A stretch of DNA of 64,000 bases from Streptococcus thalassemiae (GTDB lineage Bacteria > Bacillota > Bacilli > Lactobacillales > Streptococcaceae). The translations under genes were made by a program, and so were the position numbers. The stretch is taken from positions 372,305 to 436,304 of the forward strand of contig NZ_CAHJXN010000004.1 in NCBI RefSeq assembly GCF_903645285.1, written 5' to 3'. The notes below the pieces were generated by a model that saw only the letters and a list, made by a program, of their open reading frames with translations, had not been told where the DNA came from and made no database searches. Numbering within the stretch: the first letter of the stretch is position 1; every line of letters begins with the position of its first letter. Positions 54,908 to 63,091 of this stretch are shown here, one piece after another.

Positions 54908-55369
54908 TTACTTAATCTTCTTAATACTTTGACTAAGAATAAATCCTACAATCATTCCTACCATATTTTGCATGAAATTTGGTAGGATTTCTGGTAGGGC
55001 TGCAGCCCAGCCATTCATCAATGTAGAACCCAAGGCGTAACCCCCTACCATGGCAATCGTTGCTAAGATAAGACCTAACCACTGAGTTTTTCCTTTAAAT
55101 CCTGCGAAAAATCCCTGCAAGCCATGGTTGACCAAGCTAAAGAACATCCACTGAGGATAGCCTGATAAGAGGTCAATCAAGAAACCTGCCAGTCCTCCGA
55201 CTACAGCCCCTTCACGACTACCAAAGTAGAAGGCCGTAAAGAAGACACCCGCATCTAAAAGAGTTAGAATGCCTGTCGGTGTTGGAATTTTTAAGAAATA
55301 GCCTAGAACCACAGAGAGGGCGGTTAATAGGGATACAAGGGCGATTTTAGTTGTTTTGGTTTGCTTCAT
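54908..55369 (-). CDS. ECF transporter S component, probably for vitamin B6 or a thiamine precursor
   Basis: A 153-aa integral membrane protein with five or six helices and no ATPase part, like substrate-binding S components of energy-coupling-factor importers. It has TPTGILTLLDAGVFFTAFYFGSREG-type loop (quoted in part) and GLAGFLIDLLSGYPQWM. Its gene overlaps the vitamin kinase gene by 23 nt, so its ligand is likely the kinase's substrate. A B6 compound is most likely, since pneumococci lack a recognisable full HMP pathway in this region. EcfA/T genes are elsewhere. Confidence 0.78.
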   Translation of the reverse strand: MKQTKTTKIALVSLLTALSVVLGYFLKIPTPTGILTLLDAGVFFTAFYFGSREGAVVGGLAGFLIDLLSGYPQWMFFSLVNHGLQGFFAGFKGKTQWLGLILATIAMVGGYALGSTLMNGWAAALPEILPNFMQNMVGMIVGFILSQSIKKIK

Positions 55370-56120
55370 ATTGTCTCACTCCATACTGATCTGCTTGTGC
55401 AATAGCACGATAAACGAAAGCCTTAGAGCTTTCTACTGCTGGCAAAAGTTCATCACCTTTGACTAGATGACTGGCAATACTAGAGGCAAAGGTACAACCT
55501 GCGCCAGCATTTTGCCCTTGAATGACAGGATTTTCTAGGATAGTAAAGGTCTGTCCATCATAAAAGACATCCATAGCCTTGTCCTGACTAAGGCGATTGC
55601 CTCCCTTGATAATGACTGCTGGCGCTCCTAAGTCATGCAATTTTTGTGCTGCAGCCTTCATGTCTTCCAAGGTTTTGATTTCTTGACCAGCTAATAATTC
55701 TGCTTCTGGGAGGTTAGGCGTAATCACACTGACATGAGGGAAAAAGCGAATCAACTCTTGGCAGAGTTCACTAACTGCTACGTCGTGCGTTTCCTTGCAG
55801 ACCAAGACAGGATCCAGAACCACAGGCACTCCTGGACGTTGTTTGATAAAGTTCAAGGCCTTCTCAGCCACACTGACAGTAGGAAGGAGACCAATCTTAA
55901 TTCCCCCAAACTCCACATCACACAAGCTATCTAATTCATGTTGAAAAATGGTATCATCAGTTGGAAAGACTTCAAATCCTTTTTCTGTCAAGGCTGTCAA
56001 ACAAGTCACTGCTACAAAGCCATGCAAGCCGTTCAAGGTATAGGTAGCCAAATCAGCTGACAAACCACCACCACTAAAAATATCATTTCCAGAAAGTGCT
56101 AAAATACGATTATTCTTCAT
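55347..56120 (-). CDS. Pyridoxine/hydroxymethylpyrimidine kinase (ThiD/PdxK family)
   Basis: A 257-aa ribokinase-fold kinase. N-terminal [19 protein letters not shown] binds substrate, VTCLTA..., [12 protein letters not shown], and the anion-hole [14 protein letters not shown] near the C-terminus with the catalytic Cys/Asp position of this family. Streptococcal members act as pyridoxal/pyridoxine kinases more than HMP kinases; I infer B6 salvage with the S component downstream. It overlaps truA by 11 nt. Confidence 0.85.
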   Translation of the reverse strand: MKNNRILALSGNDIFSGGGLSADLATYTLNGLHGFVAVTCLTALTEKGFEVFPTDDTIFQHELDSLCDVEFGGIKIGLLPTVSVAEKALNFIKQRPGVPVVLDPVLVCKETHDVAVSELCQELIRFFPHVSVITPNLPEAELLAGQEIKTLEDMKAAAQKLHDLGAPAVIIKGGNRLSQDKAMDVFYDGQTFTILENPVIQGQNAGAGCTFASSIASHLVKGDELLPAVESSKAFVYRAIAQADQYGVRQYEANQNN

Positions 56121-56859
56121 AACGAATCTCCTTTAAATATAAACCATTTGGTGCTGCAGTGGGACCTGCAAGCTGCCTGTCCTTTTTCTCCAAGATGAGG
56201 TCAATCTGCTCTACTGGCATGCGGTTATTGCCGATTTTGAGCAGTGTCCCCACCATATTGCGAATCTGCTTATACAAGAAACCATTTCCTGAAAAGGTAA
56301 AGGTCAAAAACTGGCCTGTCTCATCAACCCTGAGACTAGCTTCTGTGATGGTGCGAACCTTGTCCTCTACACTAGTCCCAGAGGCTGTAAAGCCAGTGAA
56401 ATCATGGGTTCCTTCTAGCTTTTTGATTGCAATCTGCATCCGTTCCACATCAAGTGGGTAAGGGAAGTGGGTGGCATAGTGACGGCGCATGGGATTTTTG
56501 GGACGGCCCCTATCCACAATAAACTCATAAGTCTTGCTATGCTTAGCATAGCGGCAATGAAAATCATCTGCCACAAGCTCAATCGAAATCACATCAATAT
56601 CTTCAGGGGACTGGGTGTCCAAAGCAAAACGGAGCTTCTCCTCATCCATCTGATAAGGCAAGTCAAAATGAAGCACCTGTCCCAGGGCATGAACCCCACT
56701 ATCAGTCCTACCAGCACCGTGAACAGTAATAGCTTGCCCCTTATTTAACCTGGTCAAGGTTTTTTCAATTTCTTCCTGAACGCTACGCGCATGAGGCTGG
56801 CGCTGAAAACCAGCAAAGGCGTAACCATCATAGGAAATAGTTGCTTTATATCTCGTCAT
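56110..56859 (-). CDS. truA: tRNA pseudouridine synthase A
   Basis: A 249-aa TruA that forms pseudouridine at tRNA positions 38-40. The catalytic Asp is in [14 protein letters not shown]. The C-terminal [14 protein letters not shown] is typical. I use ATG 56859 ([12 protein letters not shown]) because the first residues of the family start there; AGAGG stands 2-3 nt upstream, a tight spacing. Start of the truA-kinase-ECF operon. Confidence 0.94.
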   Translation of the reverse strand: MTRYKATISYDGYAFAGFQRQPHARSVQEEIEKTLTRLNKGQAITVHGAGRTDSGVHALGQVLHFDLPYQMDEEKLRFALDTQSPEDIDVISIELVADDFHCRYAKHSKTYEFIVDRGRPKNPMRRHYATHFPYPLDVERMQIAIKKLEGTHDFTGFTASGTSVEDKVRTITEASLRVDETGQFLTFTFSGNGFLYKQIRNMVGTLLKIGNNRMPVEQIDLILEKKDRQLAGPTAAPNGLYLKEIRYEE

Positions 56860-56943
56860 AACCTCTATTTTATCAAGAAAATAGTCTAGTAACAAGGTAT
56901 AAAATCTATAATTGTCTGGGTACAAAATTCACAAAAAGAAAAA

Positions 56944-56963
56944 CTTAGGAAACCAATCCTAAG
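56944..56963 (-). terminator. Terminator of the MFS gene at 56959
   Basis: CTTAGGA-TTGGTT-TCCTAAG hairpin followed by TTTTTCTT on the minus strand. The stem begins within the stop codon. Confidence 0.85.
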
Positions 56964-58110
56964 CTCTCTTTTGAAGTAGGTACATAACAAAGATAGAGGT
57001 TACAATCAACCATGAGCCTAAAATGGCAAAGACCAACATAGCATTGTGAGTTAGTAAGCCAATTGCACCTAGAACAAATGGGGTCGTAAAGGCTCCGAAA
57101 CTACAGCCTAAAACCGCAAATGAAGTGGCTTGATTGAGGAGTTTAGCTGGAATTCGTTCAGAGACCAGTTGAAAGACCGTCGTCAAGGCTACACTGTAGG
57201 CAAAACCAGCCAGAATACTTCCTGCCACTACCACCCACAAGGATGGAGACAAGGCAATCACAATTTGCCCTAAGCCAAAGGTAATACCAGACCAGAGGAG
57301 CAACTTTTCCTTAAAGATAGAAATCAAGAAAGAAAAACTCACCCCAGCCACAATCCCAATCAACTGCATGACACTAAGAACAAAACTAGATAACTGGGCA
57401 TCTCCAAGCCCTCTTTCCACCATCAAACTTGGAATACGGATGGTAATAGCCGTATTGGTACAAACTACAACTGCCGCTTCAATAGCTAGGGTAAAAATCA
57501 AGCCTTTCATTTCTCGAGTTAAGCGACTTGCTTCCTTCGCTTTTTTCTTGACTTCTTTCTTTGATTTTCCATAAGGGACAAAGAACAGATAAAGGGTCAG
57601 CACCAAAAATCCAGCACTATAGGCTAAGAAAGTAGCTGTCCAACCAAATGCCAACAACTGGCCGACTGCCAAGGTAATGAGAGAAGCTCCAACAACCTCT
57701 GCAGAACCACGTAGCCCTAACATCTGAATTCGCGTTTTTCCTTGATAGCGTTCACTGATAATAGAAATAGCCTTGGCATTGATCATCCCAACACCCAAAC
57801 CAAAAAGAATCCGTGTTCCAAAGACAAAAGGATAGGCTTGATACCAGAAGGGAGCCGTTCCACTCAGTGATAAAATCAGCAAGCCCAAACTAATTTGTAA
57901 GCGCTCAGGAAATATTTTTTCTAAGAAACCATTTAGCAGTAACATCATCATGATTCCAAAGGAAGGTAAGCTCGCCAAAAGCTCAATTTGTTCCTTAGGA
58001 TAACCTTGATAATAGTCAAACATGGCTGGCAGGGCACTTGAAATCGAAAAGGACGTAATCAAAACGAGGGAGAGAGCCAAAATACTGGCCCGTTCTAAAA
58101 ATTGTTTCAT
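56959..58110 (-). CDS. MFS transporter
   Basis: A 383-aa MFS permease with 12 helices, related to the cyanate/YnfM group. Helices 1 and 6 are clear (LALSLVLITSFSISSALPAMF; ATFLAYSAGFLVLTLYLF), and a basic loop KSKKEVKKKAKEASR sits in the middle. Substrate unknown. Monocistronic. Confidence 0.85.
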   Translation of the reverse strand: MKQFLERASILALSLVLITSFSISSALPAMFDYYQGYPKEQIELLASLPSFGIMMMLLLNGFLEKIFPERLQISLGLLILSLSGTAPFWYQAYPFVFGTRILFGLGVGMINAKAISIISERYQGKTRIQMLGLRGSAEVVGASLITLAVGQLLAFGWTATFLAYSAGFLVLTLYLFFVPYGKSKKEVKKKAKEASRLTREMKGLIFTLAIEAAVVVCTNTAITIRIPSLMVERGLGDAQLSSFVLSVMQLIGIVAGVSFSFLISIFKEKLLLWSGITFGLGQIVIALSPSLWVVVAGSILAGFAYSVALTTVFQLVSERIPAKLLNQATSFAVLGCSFGAFTTPFVLGAIGLLTHNAMLVFAILGSWLIVTSIFVMYLLQKRA

Positions 58111-58234
58111 GAAATCTCTTTCTATCTTTCTCTTAATCTTCTACTTTTTTGATAGTTAGCAAACAAGCAAGAAAAGAAGAAGCCTCATTAGTATACAGAC
58201 CCCTTCTCAAACTCGAAAATGAATCCCTTGTGTC

Positions 58235-58864
58235 TTAGGATGACTTTCTCTTGATTTGCTTAATAAAGTAGAAGATAAATCCTGCCACCATATAGGCAAC
58301 AAAAATAATCAGACACCACTTGAACACGACATCCCAACCCTTATTCACATTCAAAAAGAAGTAAGGGAAAGGATTATCCTTGGCATTTGGAATATTGAGT
58401 TTTAAAACCAAGCCATTAAAAAGAGCAAAAATCATATACAGCAAGGGTAAAATCGTCCACACAATTGGATCCCAAATCTTGTATTGACCCTGTTTGTCAA
58501 AAAAGAGGGTATCTGCGAAAAACCAAAGGGGAACGATATAGTGGCAAAGGAAATTTTCCAGAGTATAGAAATTAGTCGCAATAGGCGCTAAGAGGAAATG
58601 GTAAATCACACAGGTAATCATGATACTCATGGTGACCCCACCTTTTAAGCGCAAGAGACTTGGTCTTTGCCAGTTTTCACCTACACGGCTCATAACCTTT
58701 AGAAGATAAAGGGTAAAGATAGTTACCAAGAGGTTGGACAGAACCGTGTAATAGAGAAGCATCCCAAAACCACCATGCTTGGTAATTTCAAGATAAACTC
58801 CCGTAAAAGCCGCTAGAAACAAGAAGATACGGCTATAAAATACAAGTTTATAGTGTTTTGACAT
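58235..58864 (-). CDS. Pr6Pr family (FAR-17a/AIG1-like) membrane protein
   Basis: A 209-aa protein with six helices. It has HYIVPLWFFADTLFF, WTILPLLYMIFAL and, near the C-terminus, KWCLIIFVAYMVAGF, matching the bacterial Pr6Pr membrane family. No enzymatic function has been shown to my knowledge. It follows the PhnA-like gene after 2 nt and likely shares its transcript. Confidence 0.78.
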   Translation of the reverse strand: MSKHYKLVFYSRIFLFLAAFTGVYLEITKHGGFGMLLYYTVLSNLLVTIFTLYLLKVMSRVGENWQRPSLLRLKGGVTMSIMITCVIYHFLLAPIATNFYTLENFLCHYIVPLWFFADTLFFDKQGQYKIWDPIVWTILPLLYMIFALFNGLVLKLNIPNAKDNPFPYFFLNVNKGWDVVFKWCLIIFVAYMVAGFIFYFIKQIKRKSS

Positions 58865-58866
58865 AC

Positions 58867-59205
58867 TTAAATCTTCTTCACAAACTCTGATTTGAGTTTC
58901 ATGGCACCAAAGCCATCAATTTTACAGTCGATATTGTGGTCGCCTTCTACGATGCGGATATTTTTCACGCGCGTCCCTTGTTTCAAATCTTTTAGCGCAC
59001 CTTTTACTTTCAAGTCCTTGATGAGGGTAACAGTATCACCATCAGCCAATTTATTTCCGTTGGCATCGATAGCGACAAGACCTTCTTCTACTTCTGCAAC
59101 TTCAGCAGGATTCCACTCATGAGCACACTCTGGGCAAACCAGTAGGGCACCGTCTTCGTAGACATACTCTGAGTTACATTGTGGGCAATTTGGTAGGTTG
59201 TTCAT
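58867..59205 (-). CDS. PhnA-like zinc-ribbon protein (YjdM family)
   Basis: A 112-aa protein with an N-terminal zinc ribbon ([21 protein letters not shown], partly shown) and a PhnA/YjdM C-terminal domain ([19 protein letters not shown]). The old name alkylphosphonate utilisation protein is not supported by function. Role unknown. Ordinary intergenic DNA separates it from the cmk terminator. Confidence 0.88.
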   Translation of the reverse strand: MNNLPNCPQCNSEYVYEDGALLVCPECAHEWNPAEVAEVEEGLVAIDANGNKLADGDTVTLIKDLKVKGALKDLKQGTRVKNIRIVEGDHNIDCKIDGFGAMKLKSEFVKKI

Positions 59206-59306
59206 GGTTTCTCCTTATCATCATTCACTATTCTTTGAAAATCAAAATTTCTCGAACAGCAACTATTATACCCTAAAATCAGCATTTTGACAAATTTAGA
59301 AAAAAA

Positions 59307-59324
59307 CCGATATCCATCTATCGG
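59307..59324 (-). terminator. cmk terminator
   Basis: CCGATA-GATGGA-TATCGG hairpin and TTTTTT on the minus strand, 12 nt behind the cmk stop. Confidence 0.88.
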
Positions 59325-59335
59325 CTTTTCTACAT

Positions 59336-60007
59336 TTACATTCTTTTTTCAGCTTCTGCTTTGATTTTTTCAACTACTTCTTGAATGTTCAAACCAGTTG
59401 TATCAAGGTAGACAGCATCCTCTGCTTGTTTAAGAGGCGAAGTCTCTCGATGACTATCCTTGTAGTCACGCGCAGCAATTTCCTCTTTTAGAGTTTCAAG
59501 GTCTGTTTCAATTCCCTTGGCAACATTTTCCTTGTAACGACGCTCTGCTCGTTCATCTACCGAAGCTACTAGGAAAATTTTCAATTCTGCTTGTGGCAAT
59601 ACAACAGTCCCAATATCGCGACCGTCCATGACAATCCCGCCTTGTTGGGCAATCTCTTGTTGGAGAGAAACTAGTTTCTCACGCACTTGAGGAATTGCTG
59701 CAATAGCAGAAACATGATTGGTTACTTCATTTTCACGGATAGGATGGGTAATATCCACATCCCCTACAAAAACAAGCTGTTCCCCAGTTTCTGAACGCCC
59801 AAAACTAATTGGATGCTGGTCCAACAAGGCTAGAAGGGCTTCGACTTCTTCTACTCCTAACTGGTTTTGGAGAGCCATATAGGTTGCCGCACGATACATG
59901 GCACCTGTATCTAGATAGGTGTAACCAAAATCCTTGGCAATAATCTTTGCGACTGTACTCTTACCACTGGAAGCAGGACCGTCAATAGCAATTTGAATTG
60001 TTTTCAT
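59336..60007 (-). CDS. cmk: Cytidylate kinase
   Basis: A 223-aa CMP/dCMP kinase. Walker [10 protein letters not shown] (about 9-17), [10 protein letters not shown] (CMP site), and [11 protein letters not shown] (near 125). The lid region is RRYKENV. It regenerates CDP from CMP in RNA turnover and is located behind the LysM gene with an 8-nt gap, as in other streptococci. Confidence 0.96.
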   Translation of the reverse strand: MKTIQIAIDGPASSGKSTVAKIIAKDFGYTYLDTGAMYRAATYMALQNQLGVEEVEALLALLDQHPISFGRSETGEQLVFVGDVDITHPIRENEVTNHVSAIAAIPQVREKLVSLQQEIAQQGGIVMDGRDIGTVVLPQAELKIFLVASVDERAERRYKENVAKGIETDLETLKEEIAARDYKDSHRETSPLKQAEDAVYLDTTGLNIQEVVEKIKAEAEKRM

Positions 60008-60015
60008 ATCAACTC

Positions 60016-60495
60016 CTATTTTATTTTTATAACATCACCTGGATTAGCAAACCAAGACCCTGTAGCCATGTGCCCAGGATTCAAGGCCTCTAACTGAGCA
60101 ATGGAGATTCCTGCACGAGCGGCAATAGCTGCTTCCCCTTCTCCAGCCAAAACTTTTATCGTTCCTTCTGGATCTGTTGAATGTTCTGAGCTAGTAGATG
60201 ATTCTTCCTTATCCTCTGAACTAGAAGATGCCTGCTCTGAACTACTAGAAGATGAAATCTGTACTACACTTGCATCAGAATCATGAAAGTCTTTTAAGGC
60301 TGCTGTGCGATTACTCCCCCCCGATGATAGATAGATGAGAACGATAATCATCACGACTACAATCACAAAGAAAATACTAGCTAAAATCGTCAAGACACGA
60401 TTGGCCACCACATCTCTGCCTTGAGTTCTCTTACGACGCTCTGCTCTTGATTCTTCTTGATCATAAATATCTTCTTGCCACGGTTCTTTTTCCAT
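60016..60495 (-). CDS. LysM-domain membrane protein (SAG1386/EF1546 family)
   Basis: A 159-aa surface protein: a basic cytosolic N-terminus ([10 protein letters not shown]), one membrane helix (about 33-57), a Ser-rich stalk (about 78-105) and a C-terminal LysM-like domain with [14 protein letters not shown] and [13 protein letters not shown]. LysM binds peptidoglycan. Function unclear; it precedes cmk and diverges from the ferredoxin gene. Confidence 0.85.
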   Translation of the reverse strand: MEKEPWQEDIYDQEESRAERRKRTQGRDVVANRVLTILASIFFVIVVVMIIVLIYLSSGGSNRTAALKDFHDSDASVVQISSSSSSEQASSSSEDKEESSTSSEHSTDPEGTIKVLAGEGEAAIAARAGISIAQLEALNPGHMATGSWFANPGDVIKIK

Positions 60496-60505
60496 ACCCT
60501 ACTCC

Positions 60506-60534
60506 TTGTTTTTTTTTACTTTTCTTATTACAAT
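60506..60534 (+). promoter_or_regulatory. Ferredoxin gene promoter, predicted leaderless start
   Basis: -35 TTGTTT (60506-60511), 17-nt spacer, -10 TACAAT (60529-60534). The expected start of transcription is 60541, which is the A of the first ATG. No ribosome site precedes it. Confidence 0.68.
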
Positions 60535-60540
60535 ATAAAT

Positions 60541-60759
60541 ATGAACATGAACATGAAAATCACACTTATACCTGAACGATGTATCGCCTGTGGACTTTGC
60601 CAAACTTATTCTGATTTATTTGATTACCACGATAATGGAATCGTGCGTTTTTACGATGACCCTGACCAACTGGAAAAAGAAATTTCTCCTAGTCAGGATG
60701 TCTTAGAGGCTGTTAAAAACTGCCCAACTCGCGCCCTGATTGGAAACCAAGAAGCCTAA
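60541..60759 (+). CDS. Ferredoxin, single [4Fe-4S]
   Basis: A 72-aa acidic ferredoxin with CIACGLC (three Cys in CxxCxxC) and NCPTRAL (fourth Cys followed by Pro), i.e. one [4Fe-4S] cluster, of the monocluster B. subtilis Fer type. Three in-frame ATGs follow one another (MNMNMK). It is the probable partner of the ferredoxin reductase at 29590-30558. Lacks a Shine-Dalgarno, see the promoter entry. Confidence 0.88.
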   Translation: MNMNMKITLIPERCIACGLCQTYSDLFDYHDNGIVRFYDDPDQLEKEISPSQDVLEAVKNCPTRALIGNQEA

Positions 60760-60809
60760 ATCAATGGCGATAATCCACTCCCTCTAGTTTAGCACATTTC
60801 CATGTAAAA

Positions 60810-61775
60810 TTATAGTCTTTTCACTTTATTTTTTTCTGTAAAATCAGGAAGGTCACTTTTTTCTTTGATGAGATAAAGTGGTCTTTTTTTAGTCTCTAAA
60901 TAAATCTTACTGATATACTTGCCGAGAATCCCAATGGTCAAGAGTTGAATGCCTCCAAGAAAGAGAATAACAGCCATCAGAGAAGTCCAACCTGATGTCG
61001 GATTGCCCAAAATGAGAGTCCGAACTACAACAAAAAAGGTCATCAGCAGAGAAATGAAACAAGATAGGAGACCAGCCGCAAAGGCGATAATCAAGGGAAA
61101 ATCTGAAAAATTCACGATCCCTTCAATGGAGTAGAAAAAGAGTTGCCTAAAACTCCAACTGGTCTTACCAGCCTGCCTTTCGACATTTGGATAGTCCAGA
61201 TAGTGGGTTTTAAAACCGACCCAGGCAAAGAGCCCCTTTGAAAAACGATTGGACTCAGTCAAGCTTAAAATGGCATCCACTACGGATCTTCTCATCATGC
61301 GAAAATCACGGACACCTGACGGCAGGGCTACTGGACTAATTTTTTTCATGAAGCCATAAAAGAGTTCAGCACAGAAACTGCGAAAGAAGGGTTCTCCCTC
61401 CCGACTAGTTCTCCTTGTTCCAACACAGTCCAAGTCTGCATTCTGGTCTAGTAAGGCTTTCATCTCAAGCAGCATACTAGGAGGATCCTGGAGGTCTGCA
61501 TCCATTACCACCACCAGATCTCCTGTCGCATATTGCAAGCCTGCATAAAGAGCTGCTTCTTTTCCAAAATTTCGAGAGAAGGAAAGATAATGCACTGCCG
61601 GATTTTGTTCCCGATAGGCCTTTAAAAGTTCCAAGGTCCCATCACTCGATCCATCATCGACAAAGACATACTCAATTTCTGCTCCCAAATCAGGAACCAA
61701 ATCTTCCAAAGCCTGATAAAAAAGAGGAAGTACTTCCTCTTCGTTTAAACAGGGGACAATGATTGACATCACCAT
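60810..61775 (-). CDS. CsbB/GtrB-like glycosyltransferase, family 2
   Basis: A 321-aa polyprenyl-phosphate glycosyltransferase: VDDGSSDGT near residue 39, MDADLQDPP near 92, and two C-terminal membrane helices (about 230-255 and 265-290). It resembles CsbB-type enzymes that charge undecaprenyl phosphate with GlcNAc or glucose for decoration of teichoic acid. No GtrA or GT-C gene stands next to it. The start (ATG 61775) lies next to the galE stop (61777); other ATGs at 61769 and 61793 are possible. Confidence 0.84.
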   Translation of the reverse strand: MVMSIIVPCLNEEEVLPLFYQALEDLVPDLGAEIEYVFVDDGSSDGTLELLKAYREQNPAVHYLSFSRNFGKEAALYAGLQYATGDLVVVMDADLQDPPSMLLEMKALLDQNADLDCVGTRRTSREGEPFFRSFCAELFYGFMKKISPVALPSGVRDFRMMRRSVVDAILSLTESNRFSKGLFAWVGFKTHYLDYPNVERQAGKTSWSFRQLFFYSIEGIVNFSDFPLIIAFAAGLLSCFISLLMTFFVVVRTLILGNPTSGWTSLMAVILFLGGIQLLTIGILGKYISKIYLETKKRPLYLIKEKSDLPDFTEKNKVKRL

Positions 61776-61776
61776 C

Positions 61777-62796
61777 TTAGTCTTCAAATCCATTTGGATG
61801 CTTGCTTTGCCAACGCCATGCGTCTTCACACATTTGGGTGATACCTAATTCTGCTTCCCAGCCTAATTCTGCTTTGGCTTTTGCAGGATCTGAATAGCAG
61901 GATGCGATATCCCCTGGGCGACGGTCTACGATGCGGTAAGGAATTGGGCGTCCAACTGCTTTTTCCATATTTTGGATAATTTCAAGAACTGAGTAGCCTT
62001 TACCTGTGCCAAGGTTATAAACGTTTAGACCTGAACCTTTTTGGATTTTTTTCAGAGCTGCGACGTGACCTTTAGCCAAATCGACAACGTGGATATAGTC
62101 ACGAACACCAGTTCCATCTTCGGTATCGTAATCGTCTCCAAACACTTGCACTTGCTCTAATTTCCCAACGGCTACCTGAGTCACATATGGCAAGAGATTG
62201 TTGGGAATACCGTTTGGATTTTCTCCCAAATCACCACTCTCATGGGCTCCGATTGGGTTAAAGTAACGAAGCAAGACAACATTCCATTCTGAGTCTGCCT
62301 TGTAGATATCCGTCAAAATTTCCTCTAACATGAGTTTAGTACGACCGTATGGATTGGTCACTGAAAGTGGGAAATCTTCCAAGATGGGCACTGTATGAGG
62401 ATCTCCGTAAACTGTCGCAGAAGAACTGAAAATGATGTTTTTACAGTTGGCTTCTTCCATAACTTTCAAAAGGCTAACAGTTCCAGCGATATTGTTGTCA
62501 TAGTAGGCAAGAGGGATACGGGTAGATTCTCCAACAGCCTTCAAACCAGCAAAGTGAATAACACCTGTTGGTTCTTCTTGTTTGAAAATGTCTCTGAGGG
62601 TATCTGTATCACGGATATCAGCCTCATAAAAAGGAATTGCAACTCCTGTAATTCTCTCAACAACTTCTAAACTTTTTCTGTTACTATTAACAAGGTTATC
62701 CACCACAACAACCTGATGACCTGCTTGGATCAACTCAATAACAGTGTGGGTTCCAATAAAACCTGCCCCACCCGTTACCAAAATCTTTTCTTGCAT
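61777..62796 (-). CDS. galE: UDP-glucose 4-epimerase
   Basis: A 339-aa extended short-chain dehydrogenase. GGAGFIG at residues 8-14 binds NAD, and the catalytic YGRTK (Y-x-x-x-K) lies near 148-152. GVRDYIHVVDLAKGH and RRPGDIA are typical of GalE. It supplies UDP-galactose or UDP-glucose; with the GT2 gene right after it, a surface-glycan role is likely. Upstream 62797-62898 is AT-rich. Confidence 0.93.
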   Translation of the reverse strand: MQEKILVTGGAGFIGTHTVIELIQAGHQVVVVDNLVNSNRKSLEVVERITGVAIPFYEADIRDTDTLRDIFKQEEPTGVIHFAGLKAVGESTRIPLAYYDNNIAGTVSLLKVMEEANCKNIIFSSSATVYGDPHTVPILEDFPLSVTNPYGRTKLMLEEILTDIYKADSEWNVVLLRYFNPIGAHESGDLGENPNGIPNNLLPYVTQVAVGKLEQVQVFGDDYDTEDGTGVRDYIHVVDLAKGHVAALKKIQKGSGLNVYNLGTGKGYSVLEIIQNMEKAVGRPIPYRIVDRRPGDIASCYSDPAKAKAELGWEAELGITQMCEDAWRWQSKHPNGFED

Positions 62797-62898
62797 CTTT
62801 TTTCCTCGATTCTCGGATTTTTTCTTATTTTACCATTTTTGATAGGGAATGTCATTTACAATCCTAGGGGGGAGGCTAAAATTTCAGTAAAATTCTTA

Positions 62899-63091
62899 TA
62901 CTCTTCGAAAGTCTCTTCAAACAACGTCAGCTTCGCCTTGCCATATATATGTTACTGACTTCGTCAGTTCTATCCACAACCTCAAAACAGTGTTTTGAGC
63001 TGACTTCGTCAGTTCTATCCACAACCTCAAAGCAGTGCTTTGAGCAGCCCGTGGCTAGTTTCATAGTTTGTTCTTTGATTTTCATTGAGTA
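62899..63091 (+). repeat. BOX element A-B-B-C
   Basis: A complete 193-bp BOX: boxA 62899-62954 (TACTCTTCG start), boxB 62955-62999 and 63000-63044 (45 bp each), boxC 63045-63091 ending TTGAGTA. The last base lies immediately before the stop codon of the oxidase gene. It has the same orientation and make-up as the element at 1-181. Confidence 0.9.
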
